From Ereboglobus sp. (GTDB lineage Bacteria > Verrucomicrobiota > Verrucomicrobiia > Opitutales > Opitutaceae): DNA of 61,188 nucleotides. The stretch lies in the NCBI GenBank assembly GCA_029974595.1, contig JARKRC010000014.1:1-61188 (forward strand), read 5' to 3'. Below the pieces are notes generated by a model that made no database searches, was not told the DNA's origin, and saw only the letters and a program-made list of their open reading frames with translations. Positions 53,364 to 61,188 of the stretch are shown piece after piece. How positions within the stretch are numbered: position 1 is the first letter of the stretch; every line of letters begins with the position of its first letter. The position numbers were made by a program, and so were the translations under genes.

Positions 53364-56300
53364 ATGAGAGCCACGCACGTCCCCACTTTCCTGAAAAAGA
53401 TAGTGCTTGCTGCCGTCCTGTTCGCCGCATGGTGCGCCGTCTGTCAGGCCAATACCCTTGTGGGCACCTTGCCCGGCGAGTTTTCGGTCGATAACAAAGG
53501 CTCGGCCAATTATACTATTCCCCTGCAAATCCCTCCGGGCCGCTCGGGCATGCAGCCGCGGCTCGCCCTGCATTACAACAGCAACGCCGGCAACGGGCCG
53601 CTCGGCATCGGCTTTTCCCTTTCGACCGGCTTTCCCCAGTCCATCACACGCGGACGCAGCATCCTCGCGCGCGACGGCGTGGTGCGCGGCGTCAAATTCG
53701 ATTCGCAGGACAAACTCTATCTCGACGGCAAGCTGCTGATCTGCACCGGTGGCACTTATGGCATGCCCAACAGCGTTTACAGGACCGAGGTCGATTCATT
53801 TGCCACCATCACCGCCTATGGCACCGGGGACAATATCGAGGGATTCCGCATGATCCCCAAGGACGGCACGACGCTCTGCTTCGGCAAAAATACGGGCATT
53901 GATAGCGGAGACGACGGCTATCACATGCTCGGCGGCGAAACCACCGGCAGGGCCTATGCATGGGCGCTCAAGTGGGTCGAGGATACGGTCGGCAATTATA
54001 TTGAGTTCCGCTATGATGAAACGGGAGCGGATGGATTCACGCTGGGCGAGGGGGAGCACGTGCTTACGTCGATGCGCTACACGGGCAACCGCAGCGAGCC
54101 GGCTGCCTCTCCGCAATTCATGGTTTCCCTGCGATATAACGAGCCCTCAAACCTTTCCGGCATTTCGTCTTCCAATCCGCGCCCCGATGGCGGTCTTGCC
54201 TATCGTTACGGACGCAAAACCGTAATGAACAGCCGCCTGGATCGCATCATCGTGCACGAATCCTCCAAGCAACCCGATTCTTCCCCTATTCGGGTTTATT
54301 CGTTAAAATACAAGACGAGCGCGGCCCATGCGCCGCTCAAACTTGAGTCCGTCGGCCTTGCTGACTATTCGGCGGGCACCACCGCCATGCGCAGCACGGA
54401 ATTGACCTGGGGCGCTCCGCCGGGGCAACTGGGCGAGGTAAAAAGCCTGGACTCGTGGCTATCTACACTGCCGAAATTCATTGGAGATTTTAACGGCGAC
54501 GGCCGAAAGGATGTGCTTGGGCGAAAGGCGACAAACGCCCCCGTGGACGGCAGCATCTTCGGCGTCATTACCAATACCCATTTGATTTCCGGAAACGAAG
54601 GCAAAACCTTTGCCGAGACGCCCATCGCAATGCCCGATGAATTCGTGAGCATGAACAATGATTACTTGAATTTGAATACTCATGTGCGGTCCTGGATTTA
54701 CTCCAGCGGCGACATCAACGGCGACGGGAAAACAGACTTGATATTCAAGGTGCATGACGGAAGAACGAACCCGAATCCGAACAAAGGCGGATGGTATGTG
54801 TCGCTTGCAACCGGCAGTGGATTTGCCCCGGCCGAACGTGTCATAAATGATGGCGTCCTCAATGTGAGCGTTGTAAACGGCCCGGAAATAATCACCGATA
54901 TCGACGGTGACGGACTTGATGATCTGATTTATAGCAAGGAAAAGGTCATGATTTTCCCCAGTTTTCCTGATTATGGTGGTGGTGATGGGGGCCGGGATGA
55001 GGATGAGTCAGCCACCGCCCTCATGCATTTTCTGGGCATAACATTCGAGCATGTCATGATTCCAGGGGGCGCATTCCATGTAAAAAGCCCGGTGGTCTCA
55101 AGCGGATCCCTAGGTTACAAGCCGGAATATTCAATCCCAACACCGACCAAGCTCAGGAACTCCACCGCATATGTGCCGATGGACCTTAACGGGGACGGGC
55201 TTACGGATTTTCTCGCAACCGAGATGGCCTTTGATCGTATTGCCGATTCAGGCGACGCACTTGGCCCCTATTATGCGAAATCATGCAAATTGTGGTCGGT
55301 CATCAACACTGGGAGCAAAACCTTGGAGGCAAGGCCTATAGGAGGCGGAGAAACATACTTGAATCGATATGGAGTCGCCCTGAAACTTTGGAATTGGAGA
55401 GAGCGCTATTACCAGACCGACCCCGACCCATCCTCGCCCCCGGGGGCAAGCACCTATATGATTGGAGACGTCAATGGAGACGGCTTGGATGATATCGTTT
55501 TCTTCCGTTTGAGGGTAAAAATGGACAGGCTCGTTGACGAGCCGGAGCCGATCAATGGCTGGACTGTCTATCTTTCCAAGGGCGACGGGACTTTCGATGA
55601 GGAGTCTTTTTCCGCCCCGCCCCTGACGGTCACAGTGGGAAGCGGGACAGTCGTGCCAACCTACAACCAGCGTCCTGGCTATACAGACGGAAGATTCGAA
55701 GGATTTGATATCAGGGCAACGCTTTTGATTGATTATAACGGCGATGGGAAAAAGGACCTTGTCTGGTATACGGAGCAAGGCGGCTGGCGCTGCCTTCTTG
55801 CAACCCGTTCGGGATTCGATGCGAACAACCCCATTGCCATCCAATCCCCGGAAGCGGCATCTTTTGATTATAATAAAACCAACATTTATATTTTCGGCTC
55901 CTTCTTTGGCTATCTGGCCCAAGCTACCGACCTGGACGGGGACGGACGCGATGACATACTGCTTCTGCAATCCACCAGCCCAAGCTCGTATCCACTCACC
56001 AAGAGTGTCAGCTGTATTTTTGCGCCAAGCTCGGATGCAAATCGTCTTGTTGCCGTGAAGGACGGGCTCGGGGTGCAAACCCACATCCAATACACCCCGG
56101 TCACCCGCGACCGGGTTTACACGCCGGGAGCCCCCGTGTCCTATCCCATTCGCGAGGATCGCCGTCCGCAGCATGTCGTCTCCGATGTTTACAAGGACTC
56201 GGGCAGCGACAATTCCGCCGACCGGGCACACTTCAGCTACCAATACTCCGGCAACCGTCTCGATCTCTCGGGCCGCGGGCCGCTCGGCTTCCACAGTTTT

Positions 56301-59300
56301 GTGACGCTCGATCACCAGACTAATCTCTTCAAATACCAATTCCTCACGCAATCCTTCCCGATGACCGGCCTGACGATGCGCGAGCAGACTTACCGCTTCT
56401 GGGAAGACGGTTCGAATGTCAGGTTCCGCCTCATCTCCTCGCATGACAACACCGTGGTCTTCGATGAAGTCGCCAACCCGGCCGGTGGCGCGCCTTGGGG
56501 CACGGTTTATCCCTTCATATCCAGTGCTGTCGAGTCGCGCTGGGAGGACGCTAACACCGCCCACTACACCTTCGCCTCCGTTGCTGCATCGTCGCAACCG
56601 GAAACCATTTTCACGCAGATAAAGCCCGGCGGCGCGCACATCACCATCACCGCCGAGTCACGCTTCGACAATCAAAGCAGTGTTCAAACCACGGTGCCCG
56701 GCTCCTACAAACCTGGCGATTTCGACTCCAACAGCCGTTCGAATGTCGTCACCGGGTATCCCGACTATTCCACATTCCACAATCTTCCTTTCCCAAGAAA
56801 GATCACCTATGGCAATCTCGTCGAATTGAAGACCGATTTCGGCGATGGCTTTACGGAAAAAGTCACTACCACTTACAAAAGTCCGGCTGGCGCGCTTACC
56901 GGGTTGATAGATACCGTCGCCACCACCGTCACCTCCAGCTATGGCACGGAAACCGCCCCTGTAAAATCCTACACCTACTGGAGCGGTTCCACGCCCACGC
57001 CGCTTGTCAAGACCGAGACGACCACCGCCTCCGATTCAGCCCTCGGTACCACGATCACCTACTCTCGCGATTCGCTCGGCCGCGTCACCGTTACCACCCT
57101 TTCCGGCTACGACAATACCAGCGATCCACGGCACATCGGCAGCTATGCCACCTCGAAGGCCGCCGCCTTCGATTCCCGTTTCGATCTGCCCACCATCGCC
57201 CAAAACGCCTACGACCACAGCACGACCACCACCTATCATTCCACCTTCGGCCTCCCCACCAGCATCACCGACGTCAACGGCGCGCAAACCACCACCACCT
57301 ACGACGCCCTCGGCCGCGTCGTCCGAACCCGCAACGAGCTGCTCGGCCTGCAAACCGACACCACCTACGCATGGACCGAGTCCAGCGCCTCCGACTGGCA
57401 GCAGACCCAGACCGTCACGCCACCCGCCGGCCTCGCCGGCGCGCTCACGCTCTCCTCGGTCTTTGCCATCCGCACCGCGGCCACCGCCCAGCCCGCCGTC
57501 ACCACCTATCACGACCGGCTCGGACGCCCCATCCGCGTCATCAAGGAAGGCTTTAACGGCCAGCATGTCATTACCGACACCATCTACAACAACCTCGGGC
57601 AAACCGTCGCCACCTCCCTGCCTTATCCTTCTGGCGGCGCGCCCTTGTGGACAAAAACCACCTACGATCCCTTGGGCCGCGTCGCCACCATCACCGCGCC
57701 CAATGGCACCGTCACCACCAATATCTACGCCGGGCGCGCCACCGCCGTCACCGTGGACGCCCCCGACCGCGAGCCCCAGACCAATGTCACCCTCGTTGAC
57801 CCCAAGGGCCGCACCGTCAAGGTCTGGAACGCCGACAATGTCCCCGACCTCGCTTCCCTCAATCCGATCACCGGCAGCGCGCTCACCGCCTCCATCGAAT
57901 ACAAACTCGATGGCTTTGGCCGCATGCGTCAAACCATCCTCAAGGGCCAGGCCTTGCCGATCGAGACCGACTACGACGCCCTCGGACGCCAGACCAGCCT
58001 CGAGGACCCCGACAAGGGCAAATGGACCTATCTCAACAATGCCCTCGGCCAGGTCGTCCAGCAAATCGACGCCAAGGGCAACACGACCCTCTCCACCTTC
58101 GACCGCCTCGCTCGCCCCCTCACTCGCAGCACCGCCGAGCCTGCCAAGGGCGCCTTTGAAACCGCCCTCTGGTATTATTTTGACGAGTCCGCCGACCCCG
58201 CCCGCCACCTCGTCGCCAAGGGCTCCAAAGGCTGGATCGGCTCCCCCCAGCGCGAGGAATACACCACCACCGGCGCGCCCGGCTACGCCGCCACCATGCC
58301 TTCGACCACGACCACTTGGTATTACGACGCCAAGGGCCGCGTGGAAACGACCCTGCGCGGCATTGACGGTAAATGGTTTTACACCAACACCGCCTACGAC
58401 CACTACAGCCGCGTCTCCCAGCTCACCCATCACTGGCGCCACGCCAACAACGAATCCGGCCTTCGCGACCCCTATCTGTGGGACAGTTTTGGCTACTCCT
58501 ACACCTACGACGCCGGCAGCTATCTGTTAAAACTCACCGACACCACGCCGCAGGCCCGCGTCTGGTGGGAGGCCGATTCCTCCTCCGGCTACGATCACCT
58601 TGACCGTCCCGTGCTCGTGCGCAAGGGCGACGCGCATTGGACCCGGCGCGACTACCGCACCGAGGACGGCGTCCTCACCTCGATAAAAACCGGCCCGAAC
58701 CCCGGCGACACCGCGATCCAGAACCTCAGCTATGATTTTGATCGCCTTGGAAACCTCACGTCCCGCAGCGATGGCCGGCATTCGGAAACCTTCGACTACG
58801 ACATCCTCAACCGCCTCACCACCCGCAACGGCAGCGCCATCGCCACCTATGCCGCCAACGGCAATATAACCTCCAAAGTCGATGTTCTGGGCAATGGCAG
58901 TGGCGATTACACCTATGGACCCGCCAAGCAGCCCCATGCCGTGTTATCCGCGTGGGGTTACAGCATGACCTACGATGCCAATGGTAACTTGGCCACCCGC
59001 ACCGGCCATGGCGACACGTGGACAATGCAGTGGACTGGCTTCGACAAACCCCGCTGGCTCGCCAGGAGCAGCAGCGCAACCACGATCGGAAGCGAGTTCT
59101 TATACAATGCCAACCGCTCCCGCATCATGCATCTGGAGTTTGACCAGATGGCGGCTGGCGCGCCCTCGCACTACACCAGGAAGAAAATCTACGCCGCCGG
59201 CCCCGACGTGGAGATCGACTACAAAAACGCCGCCGCGACCGGTCTGCCCGACTGGAAACGCGACACCGTGCGCGTGTATGTCAACGCCCCCGACGGCATG

Positions 59301-60500
59301 GTCGGCACCGCTGAATTCACTTCAACTTCATCTCCCGACTTAAACCCACCAACGCTTGCCAAGGCGTTGGTGTATCACACCGACCACCTCGGCAGCATTG
59401 AGAGCATCACCGCATGGGGCGACACCACCGCCAGCCTCGCGTCGGATGACACCGGCAAACCCAGCCTTTACAGCTACGACCCCTGGGGCGAGCGCCGCAA
59501 CCCGCTCACTTGGGTCGGCAAACCCGTGACGACCGACGCCGGCGGCCCCGACGGGACCGCCTCCCGCGGCTTCACAGGCCACGAGATGATGGACCGCCTC
59601 GGCCTTGTCCACATGAACGGTCGTATCTATGACCCGCTCATCGGTAGGATGTTGTCGGCGGACCCAATCGTGCAGTTTTCTGGGAATTTACAGAGTTATA
59701 ACCGATATAGCTATGTCTATAATAGTCCGTTATCGAATACAGATCCTAGTGGTCATATCATCGTGGCAGCGGTACCGCTCGCGGGCATTCTGCTTGCGGG
59801 CGGTGGCGTCACTATATTGGTGGCGGGTGGTTACGCTATTTCGACTCCACAGGGCAAAGAAGCGTCTATAGCTACCACACGAGCTGGTGGTGAGGTTTTG
59901 AGTAAAATTGGAGATGGAGCAAAAGGTGTTGCTGTTCTAGGATTGGGTGCAGTCGCACAGATCACATCTGCACCGATAGTGTTTGATGATCCTTATGTGA
60001 CATACCATGCGCGTATGGCCGAGGTTTCTCAGAAATCAACAGATCAGACATCAACAACAACTGCAAATGGAGATGCGGCATCCAACCAAACGAAACAAAG
60101 CGCAGATCAAGCTGGTGGCAGTTCTCCTGCAGCTGATGGGGTTGCGGATGCAGCACCAAAAACTCCTAATGCTAGCCAAACTGGCGCTGTTGACAGTCAA
60201 GCGCCAGCAACAGACACTTCTACTCAAGCAGCACCAAACGCAAATACACTAAATAATACAGGATCTGATGCAACTGCAGATTCAGGTGATGAAGCAGAAC
60301 ATAAGCCGACTCCCCGCGAGCAATCACGTGAAAATCTAGACCCTAAAATGGGGGGAGAAGATAATGATCCTGACAAAGGAAAAAAGAAACCACCCAAGGA
60401 TTCAAAAGAACATGATCGTCAAAAGCAAGACCGTCACGATCAAAAACGTTTAGATGGACGTCGCGGAGCAGACAACGTAGATGAATTTGAAGAATGGTAA
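53364..60500 (+). CDS. giant SpvB/VCBS/RHS-repeat protein with variable C-terminus
   Basis: A 2378-residue exported protein, Tc-toxin-B/C-like in layout. A signal peptide (IVLAAVLFAAWCAVCQANT) is followed by an SpvB domain (NYTIPLQIPPGRSGMQPRLA, YNSNAGNGPLGIGFSLS). Seven calcium-type FG-GAP/VCBS units lie between residues about 374 and 860 (DFNGDGRKDV, DINGDGKTDL, DIDGDGLDDL, DLNGDGLTDF, DVNGDGLDDI, DYNGDGKKDL, DLDGDGRDDI). A Tc-like middle region and YD/RHS repeats (about 1170-2080) follow, then the RHS core end YDPLIGRMLSADP and YVYNSPLSNTDPSGH (about 2090-2131). The last 245 residues are a hydrophobic segment, a Ser/Thr/Gln/Ala-rich stretch and a charged tail, AT-richer, with no toxin family recognised. 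ATG 53364 is chosen for its signal peptide. Confidence 0.88.
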   Translation: MRATHVPTFLKKIVLAAVLFAAWCAVCQANTLVGTLPGEFSVDNKGSANYTIPLQIPPGRSGMQPRLALHYNSNAGNGPLGIGFSLSTGFPQSITRGRSILARDGVVRGVKFDSQDKLYLDGKLLICTGGTYGMPNSVYRTEVDSFATITAYGTGDNIEGFRMIPKDGTTLCFGKNTGIDSGDDGYHMLGGETTGRAYAWALKWVEDTVGNYIEFRYDETGADGFTLGEGEHVLTSMRYTGNRSEPAASPQFMVSLRYNEPSNLSGISSSNPRPDGGLAYRYGRKTVMNSRLDRIIVHESSKQPDSSPIRVYSLKYKTSAAHAPLKLESVGLADYSAGTTAMRSTELTWGAPPGQLGEVKSLDSWLSTLPKFIGDFNGDGRKDVLGRKATNAPVDGSIFGVITNTHLISGNEGKTFAETPIAMPDEFVSMNNDYLNLNTHVRSWIYSSGDINGDGKTDLIFKVHDGRTNPNPNKGGWYVSLATGSGFAPAERVINDGVLNVSVVNGPEIITDIDGDGLDDLIYSKEKVMIFPSFPDYGGGDGGRDEDESATALMHFLGITFEHVMIPGGAFHVKSPVVSSGSLGYKPEYSIPTPTKLRNSTAYVPMDLNGDGLTDFLATEMAFDRIADSGDALGPYYAKSCKLWSVINTGSKTLEARPIGGGETYLNRYGVALKLWNWRERYYQTDPDPSSPPGASTYMIGDVNGDGLDDIVFFRLRVKMDRLVDEPEPINGWTVYLSKGDGTFDEESFSAPPLTVTVGSGTVVPTYNQRPGYTDGRFEGFDIRATLLIDYNGDGKKDLVWYTEQGGWRCLLATRSGFDANNPIAIQSPEAASFDYNKTNIYIFGSFFGYLAQATDLDGDGRDDILLLQSTSPSSYPLTKSVSCIFAPSSDANRLVAVKDGLGVQTHIQYTPVTRDRVYTPGAPVSYPIREDRRPQHVVSDVYKDSGSDNSADRAHFSYQYSGNRLDLSGRGPLGFHSFVTLDHQTNLFKYQFLTQSFPMTGLTMREQTYRFWEDGSNVRFRLISSHDNTVVFDEVANPAGGAPWGTVYPFISSAVESRWEDANTAHYTFASVAASSQPETIFTQIKPGGAHITITAESRFDNQSSVQTTVPGSYKPGDFDSNSRSNVVTGYPDYSTFHNLPFPRKITYGNLVELKTDFGDGFTEKVTTTYKSPAGALTGLIDTVATTVTSSYGTETAPVKSYTYWSGSTPTPLVKTETTTASDSALGTTITYSRDSLGRVTVTTLSGYDNTSDPRHIGSYATSKAAAFDSRFDLPTIAQNAYDHSTTTTYHSTFGLPTSITDVNGAQTTTTYDALGRVVRTRNELLGLQTDTTYAWTESSASDWQQTQTVTPPAGLAGALTLSSVFAIRTAATAQPAVTTYHDRLGRPIRVIKEGFNGQHVITDTIYNNLGQTVATSLPYPSGGAPLWTKTTYDPLGRVATITAPNGTVTTNIYAGRATAVTVDAPDREPQTNVTLVDPKGRTVKVWNADNVPDLASLNPITGSALTASIEYKLDGFGRMRQTILKGQALPIETDYDALGRQTSLEDPDKGKWTYLNNALGQVVQQIDAKGNTTLSTFDRLARPLTRSTAEPAKGAFETALWYYFDESADPARHLVAKGSKGWIGSPQREEYTTTGAPGYAATMPSTTTTWYYDAKGRVETTLRGIDGKWFYTNTAYDHYSRVSQLTHHWRHANNESGLRDPYLWDSFGYSYTYDAGSYLLKLTDTTPQARVWWEADSSSGYDHLDRPVLVRKGDAHWTRRDYRTEDGVLTSIKTGPNPGDTAIQNLSYDFDRLGNLTSRSDGRHSETFDYDILNRLTTRNGSAIATYAANGNITSKVDVLGNGSGDYTYGPAKQPHAVLSAWGYSMTYDANGNLATRTGHGDTWTMQWTGFDKPRWLARSSSATTIGSEFLYNANRSRIMHLEFDQMAAGAPSHYTRKKIYAAGPDVEIDYKNAAATGLPDWKRDTVRVYVNAPDGMVGTAEFTSTSSPDLNPPTLAKALVYHTDHLGSIESITAWGDTTASLASDDTGKPSLYSYDPWGERRNPLTWVGKPVTTDAGGPDGTASRGFTGHEMMDRLGLVHMNGRIYDPLIGRMLSADPIVQFSGNLQSYNRYSYVYNSPLSNTDPSGHIIVAAVPLAGILLAGGGVTILVAGGYAISTPQGKEASIATTRAGGEVLSKIGDGAKGVAVLGLGAVAQITSAPIVFDDPYVTYHARMAEVSQKSTDQTSTTTANGDAASNQTKQSADQAGGSSPAADGVADAAPKTPNASQTGAVDSQAPATDTSTQAAPNANTLNNTGSDATADSGDEAEHKPTPREQSRENLDPKMGGEDNDPDKGKKKPPKDSKEHDRQKQDRHDQKRLDGRRGADNVDEFEEW

Positions 60501-60504
60501 TTTT

Positions 60505-61089
60505 ATGAACTGGGACGAAATAAAACAAAGTATTGACACACTTGACATGGCTGCTCTTAGAAAATTTTTATTTTCAGAAGAAATGATTCAAAGCGGATTT
60601 GCCTTGTTGTTAAAATCCGCCAACTATTTAAGACTTAAGAAAAAAATAGCGGAATCACTCAATGTGTTAGATATGGCTTTGGAAAAATGTGATTCGGCTG
60701 AAAAATTAATTAAGATATTATATCTGAGAGGGGATGTCTATTTGGATGATAAGCGTTACGATGAGTCTATTACCTGTTATTCCTTGATTATTGATCTGAA
60801 ACCTCATGATATAGCTTACAATAATAGGGGTGTTTCCTATTGGGAGTTGGGTAAATATCAACAGGCTTTAGCTGATTATGAATCGGCAATAAAAATTAAT
60901 CCAAAAAGCAAAATTGCTTTGTATGGTGCAGGTGAAATCCATTTGCGTTCAAATGATGTTTCTAAAGCTATTGAGTGTTTTAATAGAGCGATCGAAATTG
61001 ATGCCGCATATCAGAATGCGAAAGAAGGACTAGAAAGGGCATTGCAAAGGGCCCGCAAAAGGGGTCAATCTGAGGCTTCCCCGAATTGA
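60505..61089 (+). CDS. TPR protein in the immunity-gene position
   Basis: A 194-residue cytoplasmic protein with at least three tetratricopeptide units (LYLRGDVYLDDKRYDESITC, YNNRGVSYWELGKYQQALAD, LYGAGEIHLRSNDVSKAIEC). It starts five bases after the RHS stop (ATG 60505), or overlaps it from ATG 60481. It has the same AT-rich base use as the RHS tip and differs sharply from the RHS core, so tip and TPR gene probably arrived together. By position it is the candidate immunity protein; TPR folds are not a standard immunity family, so this is inference. Confidence 0.7.
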   Translation: MNWDEIKQSIDTLDMAALRKFLFSEEMIQSGFALLLKSANYLRLKKKIAESLNVLDMALEKCDSAEKLIKILYLRGDVYLDDKRYDESITCYSLIIDLKPHDIAYNNRGVSYWELGKYQQALADYESAIKINPKSKIALYGAGEIHLRSNDVSKAIECFNRAIEIDAAYQNAKEGLERALQRARKRGQSEASPN

Positions 61090-61128
61090 CGGACAGGGTG
61101 GAAGGGGTAAAAACAGAAGGAAACGCGA

Positions 61129-61188
61129 ATGAAAACGCAGATAAGCAAACCCGTCAGAGAAAAGAGAAAGTTCACCAAAGAGTATAAG
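61129..61188 (+). mobile_element. start of an IS3-type transposase OrfA, cut by the window edge
   Basis: The last 60 bases form 20 in-frame codons, MKTQISKPVREKRKFTKEYK, typical of the start of IS3-family OrfA (the KRKFTxEYK segment precedes the helix-turn-helix). GAAGGA at 61116-61121 is a good ribosome binding site. The IS end probably lies between 61087 and 61105, where TTGACGGACAGGGTGGAAGG begins immediately at the TPR stop. Confidence 0.6.

Noticed and set aside
57004..58530. 508-codon plus-strand and 468-codon minus-strand frames inside the RHS gene
   Set aside because: Pro/Ser/Thr-rich or Gly/Val-rich artefacts of the repetitive RHS coding sequence; the RHS frame explains the region.

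Overview
The window looks like chromosomal DNA of a verrucomicrobium, most likely of the Opitutaceae. Codon use is GC-rich, Shine-Dalgarno sequences are scarce, and the gene families fit that group: DUF1080 plus Tat-exported Gfo/Idh/MocA pairs, ceramidase-like proteins, YD/RHS giants and autotransporter-type beta-helix proteins. The taxon is an inference. I see no rRNA, tRNA or CRISPR array. The first 94 bases are pure C and look like a contig end or artefact.

Region 1 (1-17671) is a two-armed catabolic cluster. The minus arm reads, in transcription order: class III aminotransferase, NagB-like isomerase, MFS transporter, GntR/FCD regulator, two Gfo/Idh/MocA dehydrogenases, HpcH/HpaI aldolase, two SDR dehydrogenases, then a secreted kelch protein coupled to a Pmp-like beta-helix autotransporter that runs off the left edge. 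The plus arm holds a ceramidase-like hydrolase, an FGGY kinase and an aldolase-like barrel. A TGTATACA palindrome precedes the regulator, the dehydrogenase operon and the kelch gene, so it is the likely GntR operator. The gene set suggests catabolism of an N-acylated amino sugar or amino-polyol by a route I cannot match to a described one.

Region 2 (18368-30357) is core metabolism. pstSCAB-phoU diverges from a phoB/phoR-type pair. Then come a CPBP protease, thiL, tsaE, an Ada-type AlkA and ogt, mostly with 4-base ATGA overlaps.

Region 3 (30358-34818) is an AT-richer accessory island of small plus-strand genes: a PD-(D/E)XK nuclease-like protein, membrane and unknown proteins, and an immunity-like protein. 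attC-like sites and hairpin (REP-like) arrays separate them. It looks like a degenerate integron cassette array without an integrase, in which a 374-bp direct repeat sits inside split attC sites.

Region 4 (34819-46169) holds glnA with its terminator, a CE15-like esterase, a DUF1080 plus Tat-Gfo/Idh pair (3-keto-glycoside type), and a five-gene operon: MFS transporter, double-SIS GKRP/MurQ-like protein, two tandem paralogous 93-residue membrane proteins and a serine beta-lactamase-family hydrolase. This operon may serve cell-wall or amino-sugar recycling.

Region 5 (46274-61188) is a surface/secreted region: a coupled O-antigen-ligase-like gene and secreted YD-repeat protein on the minus strand, then on the plus strand a DUF1573 protein, a 975-residue FN3/EF-hand protein, a small anchored protein, a 2378-residue SpvB/VCBS/RHS protein with an AT-richer exchanged C-terminus, a TPR protein in the immunity position, and the start of an IS3-type transposase at the right edge.
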